Shown piece after piece: positions 45,473-54,842 of a DNA stretch of 64,000 bases. A model generated the notes under the pieces. That model was not told the origin of the DNA. It worked only from the letters and a program-made list of their open reading frames with translations, and did not search any database. The stretch covers positions 1-64,000 of the forward strand of contig OZ219900.1 of NCBI GenBank assembly GCA_964291635.2, given 5' to 3'. The DNA is from JAPPHA01 sp964291635 (GTDB lineage: Bacteria > Pseudomonadota > Alphaproteobacteria > Rhodobacterales > Rhodobacteraceae). The number at the start of each line of letters is the position of its first letter. Position 1 is the stretch's first letter. The position numbers and the translations under genes were made by a program.

Positions 45473-45531
45473 GGGCTTATATAGATGGGTTGACAGTGCG
45501 ATTACGCTGCCAGTTTCCGATCGATTTCACC
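45473..45531. repeat. Left inverted repeat of the TnpB element
   Basis: The sequence starting GGGCTTATATAGATGGGTT is the reverse complement, with about 80% identity, of 46857-46915, which spans the last codons of tnpB and its 3' flank. On the minus strand it even encodes a TnpB-like tail (GEIDRKLAA). Confidence 0.8.
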
Positions 45532-45608
45532 TGTTGCAGGGATCGGGAAGGCTTGATCCTTACCTTGGATGATTCCTTGACAATTCAGGCAGATCGTGTC
45601 GTGATCGC

Positions 45609-45636
45609 GTGACGGGAAGCCAGCCTTTCCCGTCAC
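45609..45636. repeat. Perfect ten-base hairpin before tnpB
   Basis: GTGACGGGAA (45609-45618) and TTCCCGTCAC (45627-45636) pair perfectly around an eight-base loop. Subterminal hairpins of this kind are recognised by TnpA in IS200/IS605 elements, so this may mark the true left end. A transcription terminator of the upstream gene is less likely because no T-run follows. Confidence 0.7.
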
Positions 45637-45667
45637 CAGACGAACCTTGTGCCGAAGGCCAGACCGC

Positions 45668-46887
45668 ATGAGCGAGACCTCCACATACCGCAACATCATC
45701 TACCGGCTTCTGCCAGGCTCCAGGGCCAACGCACGGCGCCTGGCCGGACAGGCGGGCGCCTGCCGCTTCGTCTGGAACACGATACTGGGGCAGCACAATG
45801 ACGCCCATGAGGAGGCGAAGGCCGACGGGGAGAAACCTCCGTCGGTTTCGTTCTTCTCGCTCGGCAGGGAGTTCACCGTGCTCCGCAACGAAATCCCGTG
45901 GCTTTGCGAATACTCCTTCGCCATCACCCGGTACGTGCTCAAGTACCAGGCCGATGCGTGGAAGGCGTTCTTCGGGGGCGAGGCAGGACATCCACGCTTC
46001 AAGTCCCGCCACGGGTCGACCCCGTCCTTCACCATTCCCGAAGCCGTCACCATCAGGGACGACATGATCAATGTCCCGAGGTTGGTCCCATGCGCATCCG
46101 GCGGAAGGGCGGCAACCCGTATCCCGAGGGCAAGCCGGTGAAAGCCGTGATCAGGAAGATCGCCGGCAAGTGGTACGTCACCGTCTGCTACGAGGTCGAG
46201 GCTGAGGAGCGTCCCGACACCGGGGTCTTGGCGGGCGTGGACATGAACGTCCGGCAGGTGGCGGTGGTGGACACGACCGGAGAGGCGGAGATCATCCCCG
46301 CGCCCGATACGGGCCGGCTTGATGCGAAGATCGGGCGCAACCAGCGCCGGCTTGCCCGCCAGCGCAAGGGGTCACGGCGGCGCATGAGAACCAGGCTCAG
46401 GCTGCAGAGGCTCCAGCGAAAGCGGGCCAACAGGCGCAAGAACTGGCAACACCAGGTCAGCCGCCGGATCGCGAACCGGGCGAGCACGGTGATTGTCGAG
46501 AAGCTCAACACCCGGGGCATAACCCGCTCGGCCAGGGGCACGCTCGAGAACCCCGGCAGGAAGGTGAAGGCCAAGTCCGGTCTCAACCGGGAGATACTCA
46601 ACACCGGCTGACACTCCGTGAAAGAGATGCTCGGTTACAAGTGCTTGGAACTGAACGAGGTCAACCCTGCATATACCAGCCAGTCGTGCAACGCCTGCGG
46701 GTTCACTGATCCGGGAAACCGGAACGACCGGAAGTTCGAATGCGTGACCTGCGGCCATGCCGATCACGCGGACCTGAATGCGGCCCGCAACATCTTGACC
46801 TCGGGGACTGGGGTGTCTGCACGGCGAGGGGCGTTGGCGCTGGCCAACCCTGTGACCCGTGAAACTGATCGAAAGCTGGCGGCGTGA
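45668..46887 (+). pseudogene. tnpB: TnpB (IS200/IS605 OrfB), frameshifted and with an internal stop
   Basis: The reconstructed protein is about 405 aa. It starts MSETSTYRNIIYRLLPG and includes the helix-turn-helix and bridge-helix parts. A frameshift near 46080 moves into VGPMRIRRKGGNPYPEG. The RuvC residues are otherwise present: Asp in GVDMN, Glu in VIVEKLNTRGI and the last Asp in HADLNAARN, with a four-Cys zinc ribbon (CNACG and CVTCG). At 46609-46611 a TGA replaces a codon that is Trp in relatives (NTG-stop-HSVKEML). Both lesions inactivate the RNA-guided nuclease. Confidence 0.88.
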
Positions 46888-46915
46888 CGCGCCGTCAACC
46901 CATCTTTATAAGTCC
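46857..46915. repeat. Right inverted repeat of the TnpB element
   Basis: Covers the last ten codons of tnpB and 28 bases beyond, ending ATCTTTATAAGTCCC. A related end (ATCGATATAATTCCC) follows the TnpB tail at 199-222, so this is probably a conserved right end, which in this family also gives rise to the guide RNA. Confidence 0.7.
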
Positions 46916-46971
46916 CATTGCCGGTTCGTGTCCTGGTCGCGATAATTCCGATTTCCGGTAAGGAAATGGAG

Positions 46972-48243
46972 TCATCCGGCTTCCCCGGACCCGAACAACC
47001 CATCCAGTTCAGGGCAGGTCTCCCGGTCCTTCAGGAGCGGGTGATCACTCCCTTTCACGATTCCGGTCATTCCATTCCGGTCGAGAACAAGACATAGCAG
47101 GGTTTCAGGCTCGGCCCGCCCGAGTAGCACGGGCGAATAGGTCGATGCGAGAACCTGGCATTCCCGTGCAGTCGCGAGCAAGTCGTACACGGTTTCCATG
47201 GCCGCCGGATGAAGGCCGCGCTCCAGTTCCTCCAGCATGAACAACTGGCCTTCGTCCGCTGCATAGGGAATCAGCGTCAAGGCGAGGAATCGAAGCATTC
47301 CTTCGGAAGCAGCCCATGACGGGATATCGATTCCCGAACGATGTTTGACGACCACGTGCGCCTGCCCATCACCAGGTTGCTCGACAACATCGATTCCCAG
47401 TATGCCTTCCTGGACCGACCGGACCCGATTCAACCATTCATTGTGAGCCGCCGGATCCCTTGTCCTGAGACGATCGATCAACCACGGCAAGTTCCGGCCG
47501 TCGGCCAGGTATTCCCGGCACCGAAGACCTGGCGGACTCGGCGAACGCAGCCGTTCTCCATCGAGACAGATCGATCTGGTGTATCGCTCCAGGAAACGCT
47601 GTACGCGTGTCGCGACGGGAAATGAAGCCGGCGCGTCGGGCAAACTGCCGAATGTCGAGCGCGATGGACCGTACGAACTGTTGATTATCCATCCCTTGCC
47701 GGGCCGCTCGGAGACTTCGGAATAAATCGAATCCGTTCCTGCCGCCGATTTCCTGAAAACGGTCCTCAAGCCCCGCTTCCTGCCGGCGGAAACAATGGTC
47801 TCGACCGATTCGGGCGGCAGCGGGAACAGGGAATCCTGCTTCGAACGGCGGGGAAGCGTCGCGCCTGGCAGCAAGACCCCGCGCTCGGCAACGATTCCGG
47901 CACCTCGCTCACCCTCCCGGATCGATACCTCGTAACGGAATCTCCCGTAACCGGCTTCGGCGGGCAGATGATCCGCCGCGTCGTCCGGGACGTCGAATTC
48001 GAGGGCAAGCTGAAAACCCGGCTGGCCCGTCCTCCTGCCCCAGACGAGATCACGAAAGTCACCGGTCCGTTTCCCGATCGCCGAGGGAAGACCATCCCGA
48101 ACAAGATCGGAGACAAATGCCACGGCATCAAACAGCGCGCTTTTCCCGCTGGAATTCGCACCGACCAGAAGGTGGAACCGGTCCAACCTGACATCCACAT
48201 GACGAAGACATCGATAGTTCAGGGCCTGAAAACGGCGTATCAT
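46972..48243 (-). CDS. OLD/RecF-like AAA family ATPase, stand-alone
   Basis: A 423-aa AAA_21-type ATPase. Walker A is GANSSGKS at 28-35 after the N-terminal RFQALNYRCLRHVDV strand. The signature-like SEGMLRFLAL is at 313-322, Walker B LFMLEELERGLHP at 334-346, and the switch region STYSP at 367-371, with Tyr where His is common. No TOPRIM nuclease domain is fused. Relatives are often found with a DUF4276 or nuclease partner in anti-phage systems, but here the downstream side is the TnpB element and no partner gene is seen. Function unknown; a defence role is a guess. Confidence 0.82.
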   Translation of the reverse strand: MIRRFQALNYRCLRHVDVRLDRFHLLVGANSSGKSALFDAVAFVSDLVRDGLPSAIGKRTGDFRDLVWGRRTGQPGFQLALEFDVPDDAADHLPAEAGYGRFRYEVSIREGERGAGIVAERGVLLPGATLPRRSKQDSLFPLPPESVETIVSAGRKRGLRTVFRKSAAGTDSIYSEVSERPGKGWIINSSYGPSRSTFGSLPDAPASFPVATRVQRFLERYTRSICLDGERLRSPSPPGLRCREYLADGRNLPWLIDRLRTRDPAAHNEWLNRVRSVQEGILGIDVVEQPGDGQAHVVVKHRSGIDIPSWAASEGMLRFLALTLIPYAADEGQLFMLEELERGLHPAAMETVYDLLATARECQVLASTYSPVLLGRAEPETLLCLVLDRNGMTGIVKGSDHPLLKDRETCPELDGLFGSGEAG

Positions 48244-48416
48244 TGAAACGCTTTCATTGTGGCGTTGACCGTCGTCGCCTACCGTTCACATTTCTGACTC
48301 TACGACCGGCCGACGGAACCGCTTCCATTAATCCAGAACATTCCGCTCCGGCGATGGGACCCGAAACACGGTCCCGTACCCCGGCTGGAAGTCTGGAAGC
48401 AAAGGTTTTCCGATTG

Positions 48417-49616
48417 TCAATCCCCCGTCAAGGCAGAGGCCTGGACGTCGGAGAGCTCCACCCACCTGCCTCTTTCTCGCGCCGAGAGTACCGCCGCGTG
48501 GATCGCAACGACAGAACGCATTCCGTCCTCGGCAGATGGATACAGGTAGCCGCTGCCGTCAAGGTTCTTCACGGATCCGACATCGCCATTTCCGGCCTTC
48601 ATGGATCGAATTGCCCTGGACAGCTCGCTGTAGATGTTCGCGAAAGCCAGAGGCATGCCCTCGACATGCCCGACGGCGACCCGGGATGCACGCTCCGTCT
48701 CCGGTGCGAGCCCGGCCTCGCCGCGCTCGATGGTCGAGGTCCGGCCTCCCACGGGTGTCCAGAACAATTGGTTTGCCTGCTCCTGGGCCCAGCGCAACCC
48801 GCCGCGTTCGCCGTATACCTGTATGGTCAATCCATGCTGCCTCCCCACAGCAACGGCCGACGTCCAAAGCCGTCCGACGATTCCGTCCTCCAGGCGGAAG
48901 TCCACCTGGGCATCGTCCTCGAGTTCGCGTCCGTCGACACAGGAAGCGAAGTCCGACGCCAGCCGAAGCACGTCGCGGCCGGTTACGAATGTCGCAAGGT
49001 GAAGCGCGTGGATTCCGCAGTCGGTGAACTGGGCCGAAACCCCGACCTGGGCAGGGTCGTAACGCCAGCGAACCCGGGGATTGTCCCGGTCGTCACCGGC
49101 GGAGTGATGGCCGTGGGCGAATTCAACGACGACAAGCCGGACCCTGCCGAGAACACCATCCCGCACCATGGCCCGCATCTGGCGCACGAGTGGATAGCCG
49201 GAGTACCCGTAGTTGACCGCACAAATGCACCCCGTCGACGTCACCGTTTTGACAATGCCGGCGGCCTCTGAAACCGTCATTGTCATTGGTTTTTCGCAGA
49301 GGACGTTGAAACCGCTCTCCAGAATCCTCCTGGTGATTTCAAAGTGGGTGGAATTCGGAGTCGCGACCGTGACGAGGTCGAGCCGGTCGCCGTCGCCAAG
49401 AGAAGACTCACGCGCAAGCATTTCCTTCCAGTCACCATAAGCACGTTCCGCCGGAACGCCGAGCCGGATCGCGAAATCCCGCCCAGCGTCCGGCACGTGG
49501 TCGAGCGCGGCGGCGACCAGGGAGAATTCCCCGTCGAGTCGAGCCGCCATCCGGTGAACAGGGCCGATCTGGCTCCCCTCGCCGCCCCCGATCAGGCCCC
49601 AGTTCAGTTTGACCAT
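48417..49616 (-). CDS. Gfo/Idh/MocA-family oxidoreductase
   Basis: A 399-aa NAD(P)-dependent sugar or cyclitol dehydrogenase. The Rossmann start is LIGGGEGSQIGPVH. The family Lys-Pro motif is NVLCEKPMTM and the catalytic region around ALHLATFVTG carries the His. It lies 25 bases after the other Gfo/Idh gene on the same strand, in the divergent arm of the iol locus, so it probably oxidises an inositol isomer or derivative. Which of the two would be IolG cannot be decided from sequence. Confidence 0.9.
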   Translation of the reverse strand: MVKLNWGLIGGGEGSQIGPVHRMAARLDGEFSLVAAALDHVPDAGRDFAIRLGVPAERAYGDWKEMLARESSLGDGDRLDLVTVATPNSTHFEITRRILESGFNVLCEKPMTMTVSEAAGIVKTVTSTGCICAVNYGYSGYPLVRQMRAMVRDGVLGRVRLVVVEFAHGHHSAGDDRDNPRVRWRYDPAQVGVSAQFTDCGIHALHLATFVTGRDVLRLASDFASCVDGRELEDDAQVDFRLEDGIVGRLWTSAVAVGRQHGLTIQVYGERGGLRWAQEQANQLFWTPVGGRTSTIERGEAGLAPETERASRVAVGHVEGMPLAFANIYSELSRAIRSMKAGNGDVGSVKNLDGSGYLYPSAEDGMRSVVAIHAAVLSARERGRWVELSDVQASALTGD

Positions 49617-49641
49617 CGATCCCGACCCGAAAATCCGCGCT

Positions 49642-50778
49642 TTACTGAAACTCTGACATCAGGACCCATTCACGGCGCCTGCCAGATTCGCGTATCGCCG
49701 CAATGACCCGGTTGACTTCATGCCCGTCCTGAAAAGTTGGCCAGACCGGGTTGCCGGTTGCGATGGCCTCGAGAAAATCACGCGCCTCGATGATGATCTG
49801 GTCCTGATACCCCGTCCCGTGACCCGCTCCCTGGCAGAATGGAAGGAAATCAGGGTGGCTCGGGCCAGTGAGAATCTTCCTGAACCCGAGATTGCCGGCG
49901 TGGTCATCCGCCCGGTACAGCCAGACCGCGTTCTGATCCTCCTGGTCGAACCGGATGGCGCCCCCGGTCCCGGTGATTTCGTAGCGATAGCCCATCTTGC
50001 GGCCGGTCGAGACACGGCTGAAATACAGGTGACCCATTGCTCCGGACTCGAACCGGCACATCGCCTGGGCCTGGTCGTCGTTGTCGACCTGTACGATCCC
50101 CTTGCCATCGGCTGACGGTCGTTGCCGGAAAACCGTTTCGTACTCGCCGACGAGTTCAAGGATGCTGCCCATGAACGCGAGCGCCGCATTGACCATGTGC
50201 GGTGCGAGGTCGCCGAGTGTGCCCGTGCTGTCTCCCGCGGTTCGCCACGACACCGGCTCGTTCGGATCGGACAGGAAATCCTCGGTGTGCTCCCCGCGGA
50301 ACCATGTGATGTCGCCGATCTCCCCCGATCCCACGATTTCGCGGGCAAATTGCGAGGCGGGCGTCCGAATGTAGTTGAACCCGACCATGTTGGTCACGCC
50401 GGCCGAGGCGGCGGCATCGACCATGGCCTGGCTGTCGGCCAGCGAGGCGCCTAGCGGCTTTTCGCAGAAAACGTGTTTACCAAGCGCGAGTGCGCGTTCG
50501 GCAATGGCTCGATGCATGGACTGCGGCGTTGCGATGACGACAGCTTCGACTCCAGGATCATCGACCAGTTCGCGATAGTCTCCGGTAGACCGGGCAAATC
50601 CATACATCCTGCGGTAACGTTCCGCGGTACCGGCGGTGGATGCGGCGATCATCTCGAGACGGGGTCGCAGGGCCGTATCAAAAACGCTGCCGACCGCCGC
50701 CATTGCGACCGAGTGCGCCTTGCCCATGTAGCCGCCACCAACGATGCCGATTCCGATTTCACCTGTCGTCCCGGTCAT
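49642..50778 (-). CDS. Gfo/Idh/MocA-family oxidoreductase (inositol dehydrogenase-like)
   Basis: A 378-aa protein with the Rossmann motif GIVGGGYMGKAHSVAM, the HVFCEKPLG catalytic Lys loop and GDLAPHMVNAAL with the active-site His. It begins the minus-strand arm of the iol locus. The ATG at 50778 stands directly against a 16-base palindrome (50781-50796), so a bound repressor would block initiation. It is probably a myo- or scyllo-inositol-type dehydrogenase by context. Confidence 0.9.
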   Translation of the reverse strand: MTGTTGEIGIGIVGGGYMGKAHSVAMAAVGSVFDTALRPRLEMIAASTAGTAERYRRMYGFARSTGDYRELVDDPGVEAVVIATPQSMHRAIAERALALGKHVFCEKPLGASLADSQAMVDAAASAGVTNMVGFNYIRTPASQFAREIVGSGEIGDITWFRGEHTEDFLSDPNEPVSWRTAGDSTGTLGDLAPHMVNAALAFMGSILELVGEYETVFRQRPSADGKGIVQVDNDDQAQAMCRFESGAMGHLYFSRVSTGRKMGYRYEITGTGGAIRFDQEDQNAVWLYRADDHAGNLGFRKILTGPSHPDFLPFCQGAGHGTGYQDQIIIEARDFLEAIATGNPVWPTFQDGHEVNRVIAAIRESGRRREWVLMSEFQ

Positions 50779-50780
50779 GG

Positions 50781-50896
50781 GAAACGATACCGTTTCGGTT
50801 GTCCGTCATGTCTCGCCATCCTCGATCCCCGGTCAAAAAATCTGTTTCCAACGTACAGGGAAACCCGTATCTTCCCACGCTGTTGAACGTCAACAG
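50781..50896. promoter_or_regulatory. Divergent iol control region with three inverted repeats
   Basis: Three dyads occur: GAAACGATACCGTTTC at 50781-50796; GTTTCC (50844-50849) with GGAAAC (50859-50864); and the perfect 17-base CTGTTGAACGTCAACAG at 50880-50896 (seven-base arms). The first and second share the GAAAC/GTTTC half-site typical of LacI-type regulators. They lie between the two divergently transcribed inositol units; no regulator gene is in the immediate vicinity. Confidence 0.6.
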
Positions 50897-51014
50897 TAAT
50901 CAGGCGCCGGGCAACCGGGGCAAACGCCTGAAATCCGCGGGTCTCCCGCGGCTCTTGGCCGGGACAAGGGGCAAGGTCAGGACTGTTGCGCGAGGAGTCG
51001 ATTGTGGGGGACGC

Positions 51015-52886
51015 ATGGGCACCGGGGCAAACAGTGTTCGTCTGACGACGACACAGGCAATCGTCCGTTTTCTGGCAAACCAGTATGTCGAAACCGATGG
51101 CGGAAAGGTTCGCCTCTGCGGCGGCGGTTTTGCCATATTCGGGCACGGGAATGTCACCTGTCTGGGCGAGGCACTTTATCAGTACCGCGATGAACTTCCC
51201 CTGTACCGGGGGCAAAACGAGCAGGGCATGGGACTTGCTGCCACTGCTTACGCCAAGTACCACCTCCGGCGCCGGTTCATGTTCTGCACGGCTTCGGCCG
51301 GTCCCGGCACATCCAATCTCGTGACCGCAGCCGCGACCGCTCATGCCAACCGGCTGCCGTTTCTCCTCCTGTGCGGCGACACCTATGTCACGAGGTTTCC
51401 CGATCCCGTCCTTCAGCAGCTTGAGCATTTCGGCAACCCGGTCGACGGCGTCAATGACGCCTTTCGCCCCGTCACGCGCTACTGGGACCGGATCACCCAT
51501 CCGGCACAGGTCATCTCGTCCCTGCCGAACGCGATCGCAATCATGCTCGACCCGTCCGACTGCGGCCCGGCCTTCCTCGGACTGCCGCAGGATGTCCAGG
51601 GTTGGGCGTTTGACTATCCGGTCGAATTGTTCGCCGAAACCGTTCATCGCGTCAGGCGGCAAACGCCTGACCGCGATGAGATTGCCGCCGCGGCCGCACT
51701 TCTCAGGACGGCTCGAAGGCCGCTGATCATTGCGGGAGGCGGAGTTCAGTACTCGGGAGCCGTCTCCGAACTCGGGGATCTCGCACACGGCCACAACATC
51801 CCGGTGGTGGAGACGATTGCCGGCCGGGCCAACCTGGTTGCCGACGATCCGCTCAATGTCGGCCCGATCGGTGTCACGGGATCGAATTCAGCCAATGCGG
51901 TTGCCGAAAAGGCTGATGTCGTCGTCGCGATCGGAACCCGTCTCCAGGACTTCACCACGGGTTCCTGGACCGCGTTCGATCGCTCGGCGCGCTTCATTTC
52001 GCTGAACACGGCAAGGCACGATGCCCTGAAGCATCGCTCACTCCCCGTCGTCGGTGACGCGAAACTCGGGATTCGCGCGCTGGTCGAGGCGATCGGCGAC
52101 TACGCGGCACCCGCTGCCTGGACGGATCAGGCCAAATCGGAACGTGCCGCATGGGATGAATACGTCAGCGCCAATGTCCGGACGGGGAACCGCCCGAATT
52201 CCTATGCACAGGCGATCGGGGTCGTTAACGGGCAATGCAGGAAACGCGACCGGATCGTTTCGGCAGCAGGCGGCCTCCCGTCGGAAATAGCCGCGAACTG
52301 GCGCACCCTCGACGCGGGTACAGTCGACATCGAGTTCGGCTATTCATGCATGGGTTACGAAATATCGGGTGGGTGGGGTGCCCGCATTGCCCAGTCCGAG
52401 GTTGAACCCGATGCCGACACCATCGTTTTTGTCGGTGACGGTTCGTACCTGATGATGAACTCGGACATCTACTCTTCCGTCCTCTCCGGCAAGAAACTGA
52501 TTCTCCTGGTTCTCGACAACGGCGGTTTTGCGGTCATCAACAAGCTTCAGAACAACACCGGCAACGAATCCTTCAACAACCTCATCGCCGACTGCAGACT
52601 CGGCGTCGACCCTTTCACTGTCGACTTCGAGATGCATGCCAGGTCCATGGGAGCCGACGGTGAGACGGTCGAACGCGTTTCGGACCTTGGAGCGGCACTT
52701 GAACGCGCCAGAAATTCCGACCGGACCTACGTGATCGTCATGAAGGTGGACCCCTACGAAGGATGGACGGCCGAGGGTCACGCCTGGTGGGAGGTCGGAA
52801 CGCCGGAAGTGAGTGAAAGCGAACGGGTTCGACAGGCGCATGCAGACATCGAAGCCGTCCGGGTCAGGCAACGGCCAGGTGTGTGA
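51015..52886 (+). CDS. iolD: 3D-(3,5/4)-trihydroxycyclohexane-1,2-dione hydrolase (ThDP-dependent)
   Basis: A 623-aa thiamine-diphosphate enzyme that opens the ring of the inositol breakdown intermediate to 5-deoxyglucuronate. Seen: the catalytic Glu region RGQNEQGMGLAATAYAK, FCTASAGPGTSN, and in the C-terminal domain the ThDP/Mg site VFVGDGSYLMMNSDI followed by LDNGGFAVINKLQ. ATG 51015 follows GGGGGA; the frame is open further left without homology. It is the first gene of the iolDCBJ run. Confidence 0.95.
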   Translation: MGTGANSVRLTTTQAIVRFLANQYVETDGGKVRLCGGGFAIFGHGNVTCLGEALYQYRDELPLYRGQNEQGMGLAATAYAKYHLRRRFMFCTASAGPGTSNLVTAAATAHANRLPFLLLCGDTYVTRFPDPVLQQLEHFGNPVDGVNDAFRPVTRYWDRITHPAQVISSLPNAIAIMLDPSDCGPAFLGLPQDVQGWAFDYPVELFAETVHRVRRQTPDRDEIAAAAALLRTARRPLIIAGGGVQYSGAVSELGDLAHGHNIPVVETIAGRANLVADDPLNVGPIGVTGSNSANAVAEKADVVVAIGTRLQDFTTGSWTAFDRSARFISLNTARHDALKHRSLPVVGDAKLGIRALVEAIGDYAAPAAWTDQAKSERAAWDEYVSANVRTGNRPNSYAQAIGVVNGQCRKRDRIVSAAGGLPSEIAANWRTLDAGTVDIEFGYSCMGYEISGGWGARIAQSEVEPDADTIVFVGDGSYLMMNSDIYSSVLSGKKLILLVLDNGGFAVINKLQNNTGNESFNNLIADCRLGVDPFTVDFEMHARSMGADGETVERVSDLGAALERARNSDRTYVIVMKVDPYEGWTAEGHAWWEVGTPEVSESERVRQAHADIEAVRVRQRPGV

Positions 52887-52988
52887 AATGACGGAGGGAA
52901 ACGGGCGACCTGAGGTCCTGGCGTCCTTCCGCCCGCTCCCGGGAACCGGCTGCAAGCCGCTGACGGAGATTTTGCCGCCGGGGCTACC

Positions 52989-53969
52989 ATGAGCCCTTTC
53001 GCCAAACTTTCGCGTAATCGGTTCCTGGTCGTCGGGCGGGGCGGCATGGACATCTATCCCGACCCGCCAGGCGTCCGGACCGAAGACGCGGTCCGTTTTT
53101 TCGCCGCCCTTGGCGGTTCGGCTGCCAACATCGCCGTCGCCTTGACCCGGCTCGGAGGCAGCGCCTCGCTGGTGTCTCCGGTCTCCGATGACGCTGTCGG
53201 CCGGTATGTCGTCAACCAGCTCGATCGCTATGGAGTCGATCGGCGGCATGTGGCCTTTGTCGGCGGGCAGGTCCGAACATCACTCGCCGTGGTCGAAAGC
53301 AGGATGGAAGACCACCAATCCGTGATCTACCGAAACCGTGCGGCCGACTTCGAATTAACCGTCGCGGATGTCGAGAATCTCGACTACCGCGATTACGGCG
53401 CCCTGATCACGACAGGAACGGTCTTTGCTTCGGAACCGTCGCGAAGCGCCGGGTTTAACGCGCTTGAACGCGCAAGGTCCGCCGGCCTGCCGCTGGTATT
53501 CGACATCGACCACCGGCCATATTCCTGGCCTTCGGCAGAGACTGCATGTGAAATCTACTCGCGCGTCGGCCGCTCATGCGATTTCGTCGTCGGCAACGAT
53601 GACGAGTTCGGGTTCATGGCCGGGGACTATTCGCGCGGCCTCGACATGGCCCGCGAACTTGGCCGCAACACCTCAGGGGCGATCGTCTACAAGATGGGCG
53701 AGCGCGGTGCGATCACTCTTGCCGGGGACCGAGAGGTTCGCACCGGAATCTACCCGGTGACGGCGCTCAAGCCAACGGGCGCAGGAGACGCATTCATGGG
53801 CGGGTTCATGTCATCGCTCGCCAACGGACGCGATCTCGAGGATGCCGTCCTTCGGGGCTCCGCCTGCGCCGCAATCGTCGTCTCCAAGGTGGCCTGTGCT
53901 CCGGCCATGCCCGACTCGTCAACGCTCGAAGAATTCCTGTCCGCGCATGACGGGCCCGTTCAATTGTGA
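52989..53969 (+). CDS. iolC: 5-dehydro-2-deoxygluconokinase (PfkB family)
   Basis: A 326-aa sugar kinase. The N-terminal PfkB region is LGGSAANIAVALTRLGG, and the C-terminal anion hole and catalytic base motif is PTGAGDAFMGGFM. In inositol catabolism it phosphorylates 2-deoxy-5-keto-gluconate. It lies 102 bases after iolD. Confidence 0.94.
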   Translation: MSPFAKLSRNRFLVVGRGGMDIYPDPPGVRTEDAVRFFAALGGSAANIAVALTRLGGSASLVSPVSDDAVGRYVVNQLDRYGVDRRHVAFVGGQVRTSLAVVESRMEDHQSVIYRNRAADFELTVADVENLDYRDYGALITTGTVFASEPSRSAGFNALERARSAGLPLVFDIDHRPYSWPSAETACEIYSRVGRSCDFVVGNDDEFGFMAGDYSRGLDMARELGRNTSGAIVYKMGERGAITLAGDREVRTGIYPVTALKPTGAGDAFMGGFMSSLANGRDLEDAVLRGSACAAIVVSKVACAPAMPDSSTLEEFLSAHDGPVQL

Positions 53970-53999
53970 CCATAGCCCGGCGGCGATCGGAACACGCAC

Positions 54000-54842
54000 A
54001 TGCACATTCCTCCCCATGACAACCGAAACGAACCGATCGTGGCTGCTGACAACGATTGTGTTCCCCTCACCTACTTCAACATCGTCAAGTTGCGCGATGG
54101 GGAGAGTTTCGAATACAGCGTCCCGGGATACGAGACCTGCATTGTTCCCGCGACCGGAACCATCGACGTTTCGGTCGGGGATTCATCGTTCCGTCGGCTC
54201 GGGAACCGCGGCCAGGATGTCTGGGACGGAGAGCCGGAGGGCGTGTATGCGCCAACGGGCGCCAGGGCCATCCTGACCTGCAGATCGAGGCAGACCGAAG
54301 TGTTCGTCGCGGGTGCGCGCTGCGACGACGTGTTTGAACCTTTTGACGTTCGCGGCGATCAACTCGATGTCGTCCAGTACGGCTCGGACGAAACCAAGAC
54401 CCACCGGAAGATCAAGCACATACTCGGTCAGAAACAGGTTGGGCGTGTCGGACGCCTGCTGGTTTCCGAGCTGTTTACCGTCGGCAGGGGGGGATGGTCG
54501 GGTTTCCCGTCACACAAGCATGACACGGACCGATTGCCGGTCGAGACCCGGCACGACGAGACATACAATTTCCGCTTTCGACCCAGTTACGGCTCCGGAC
54601 TGCAAATGCTGCAGAGAGAAGACAACCTGCCCGGTGACGCCTACCACATCGTCGACGGTTCGACGATTTGCCTGGACAGAGGTTATCACCCCTGCGTGGC
54701 ATTGCCGGGGTACGAGATGTATTATTTCACCATTCTTGGCGGGCTGAGCCAGCGCGGCCTGGTCCAGTATTTCCAGCCGACCCATTCGGAACAGCTGAAG
54801 ACGATTCCCGGAATCCTGGACATGGTCGCGAAATTCAAATGA
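54000..54842 (+). CDS. iolB: 5-deoxy-glucuronate isomerase
   Basis: A 280-aa bicupin. The metal-binding residues are in FPSHKHD, ETYNFRF (Glu) and the final cupin strand YHPCVALPGYEMYY, as in IolB. It converts 5-deoxyglucuronate to 2-deoxy-5-ketogluconate. It follows iolC by 30 bases, and its stop overlaps the next start as ATGA. Confidence 0.95.
   Translation: MHIPPHDNRNEPIVAADNDCVPLTYFNIVKLRDGESFEYSVPGYETCIVPATGTIDVSVGDSSFRRLGNRGQDVWDGEPEGVYAPTGARAILTCRSRQTEVFVAGARCDDVFEPFDVRGDQLDVVQYGSDETKTHRKIKHILGQKQVGRVGRLLVSELFTVGRGGWSGFPSHKHDTDRLPVETRHDETYNFRFRPSYGSGLQMLQREDNLPGDAYHIVDGSTICLDRGYHPCVALPGYEMYYFTILGGLSQRGLVQYFQPTHSEQLKTIPGILDMVAKFK

Larger units (their letters stand above)
45473..46915 (+). 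mobile_element. Degenerate IS200/IS605-type TnpB element with inverted ends
   Basis: The broken tnpB is framed by long imperfect inverted repeats at 45473-45531 and 46857-46915 that share runs such as AGATGGGTTGAC. A perfect ten-base hairpin (45609-45636) lies just upstream of tnpB. No tnpA (Y1 transposase) gene is present, so the element is non-autonomous. IS605-type elements normally lack terminal inverted repeats; the left repeat looks like the inverted end of a second tnpB copy. The exact boundaries are uncertain. Confidence 0.6.

Noticed and set aside
45647..46887. TnpB considered as a Cas12-type effector
   Set aside because: Size (about 400 aa), zinc ribbon and IS-like ends fit transposon TnpB; there is no CRISPR array or adaptation gene.
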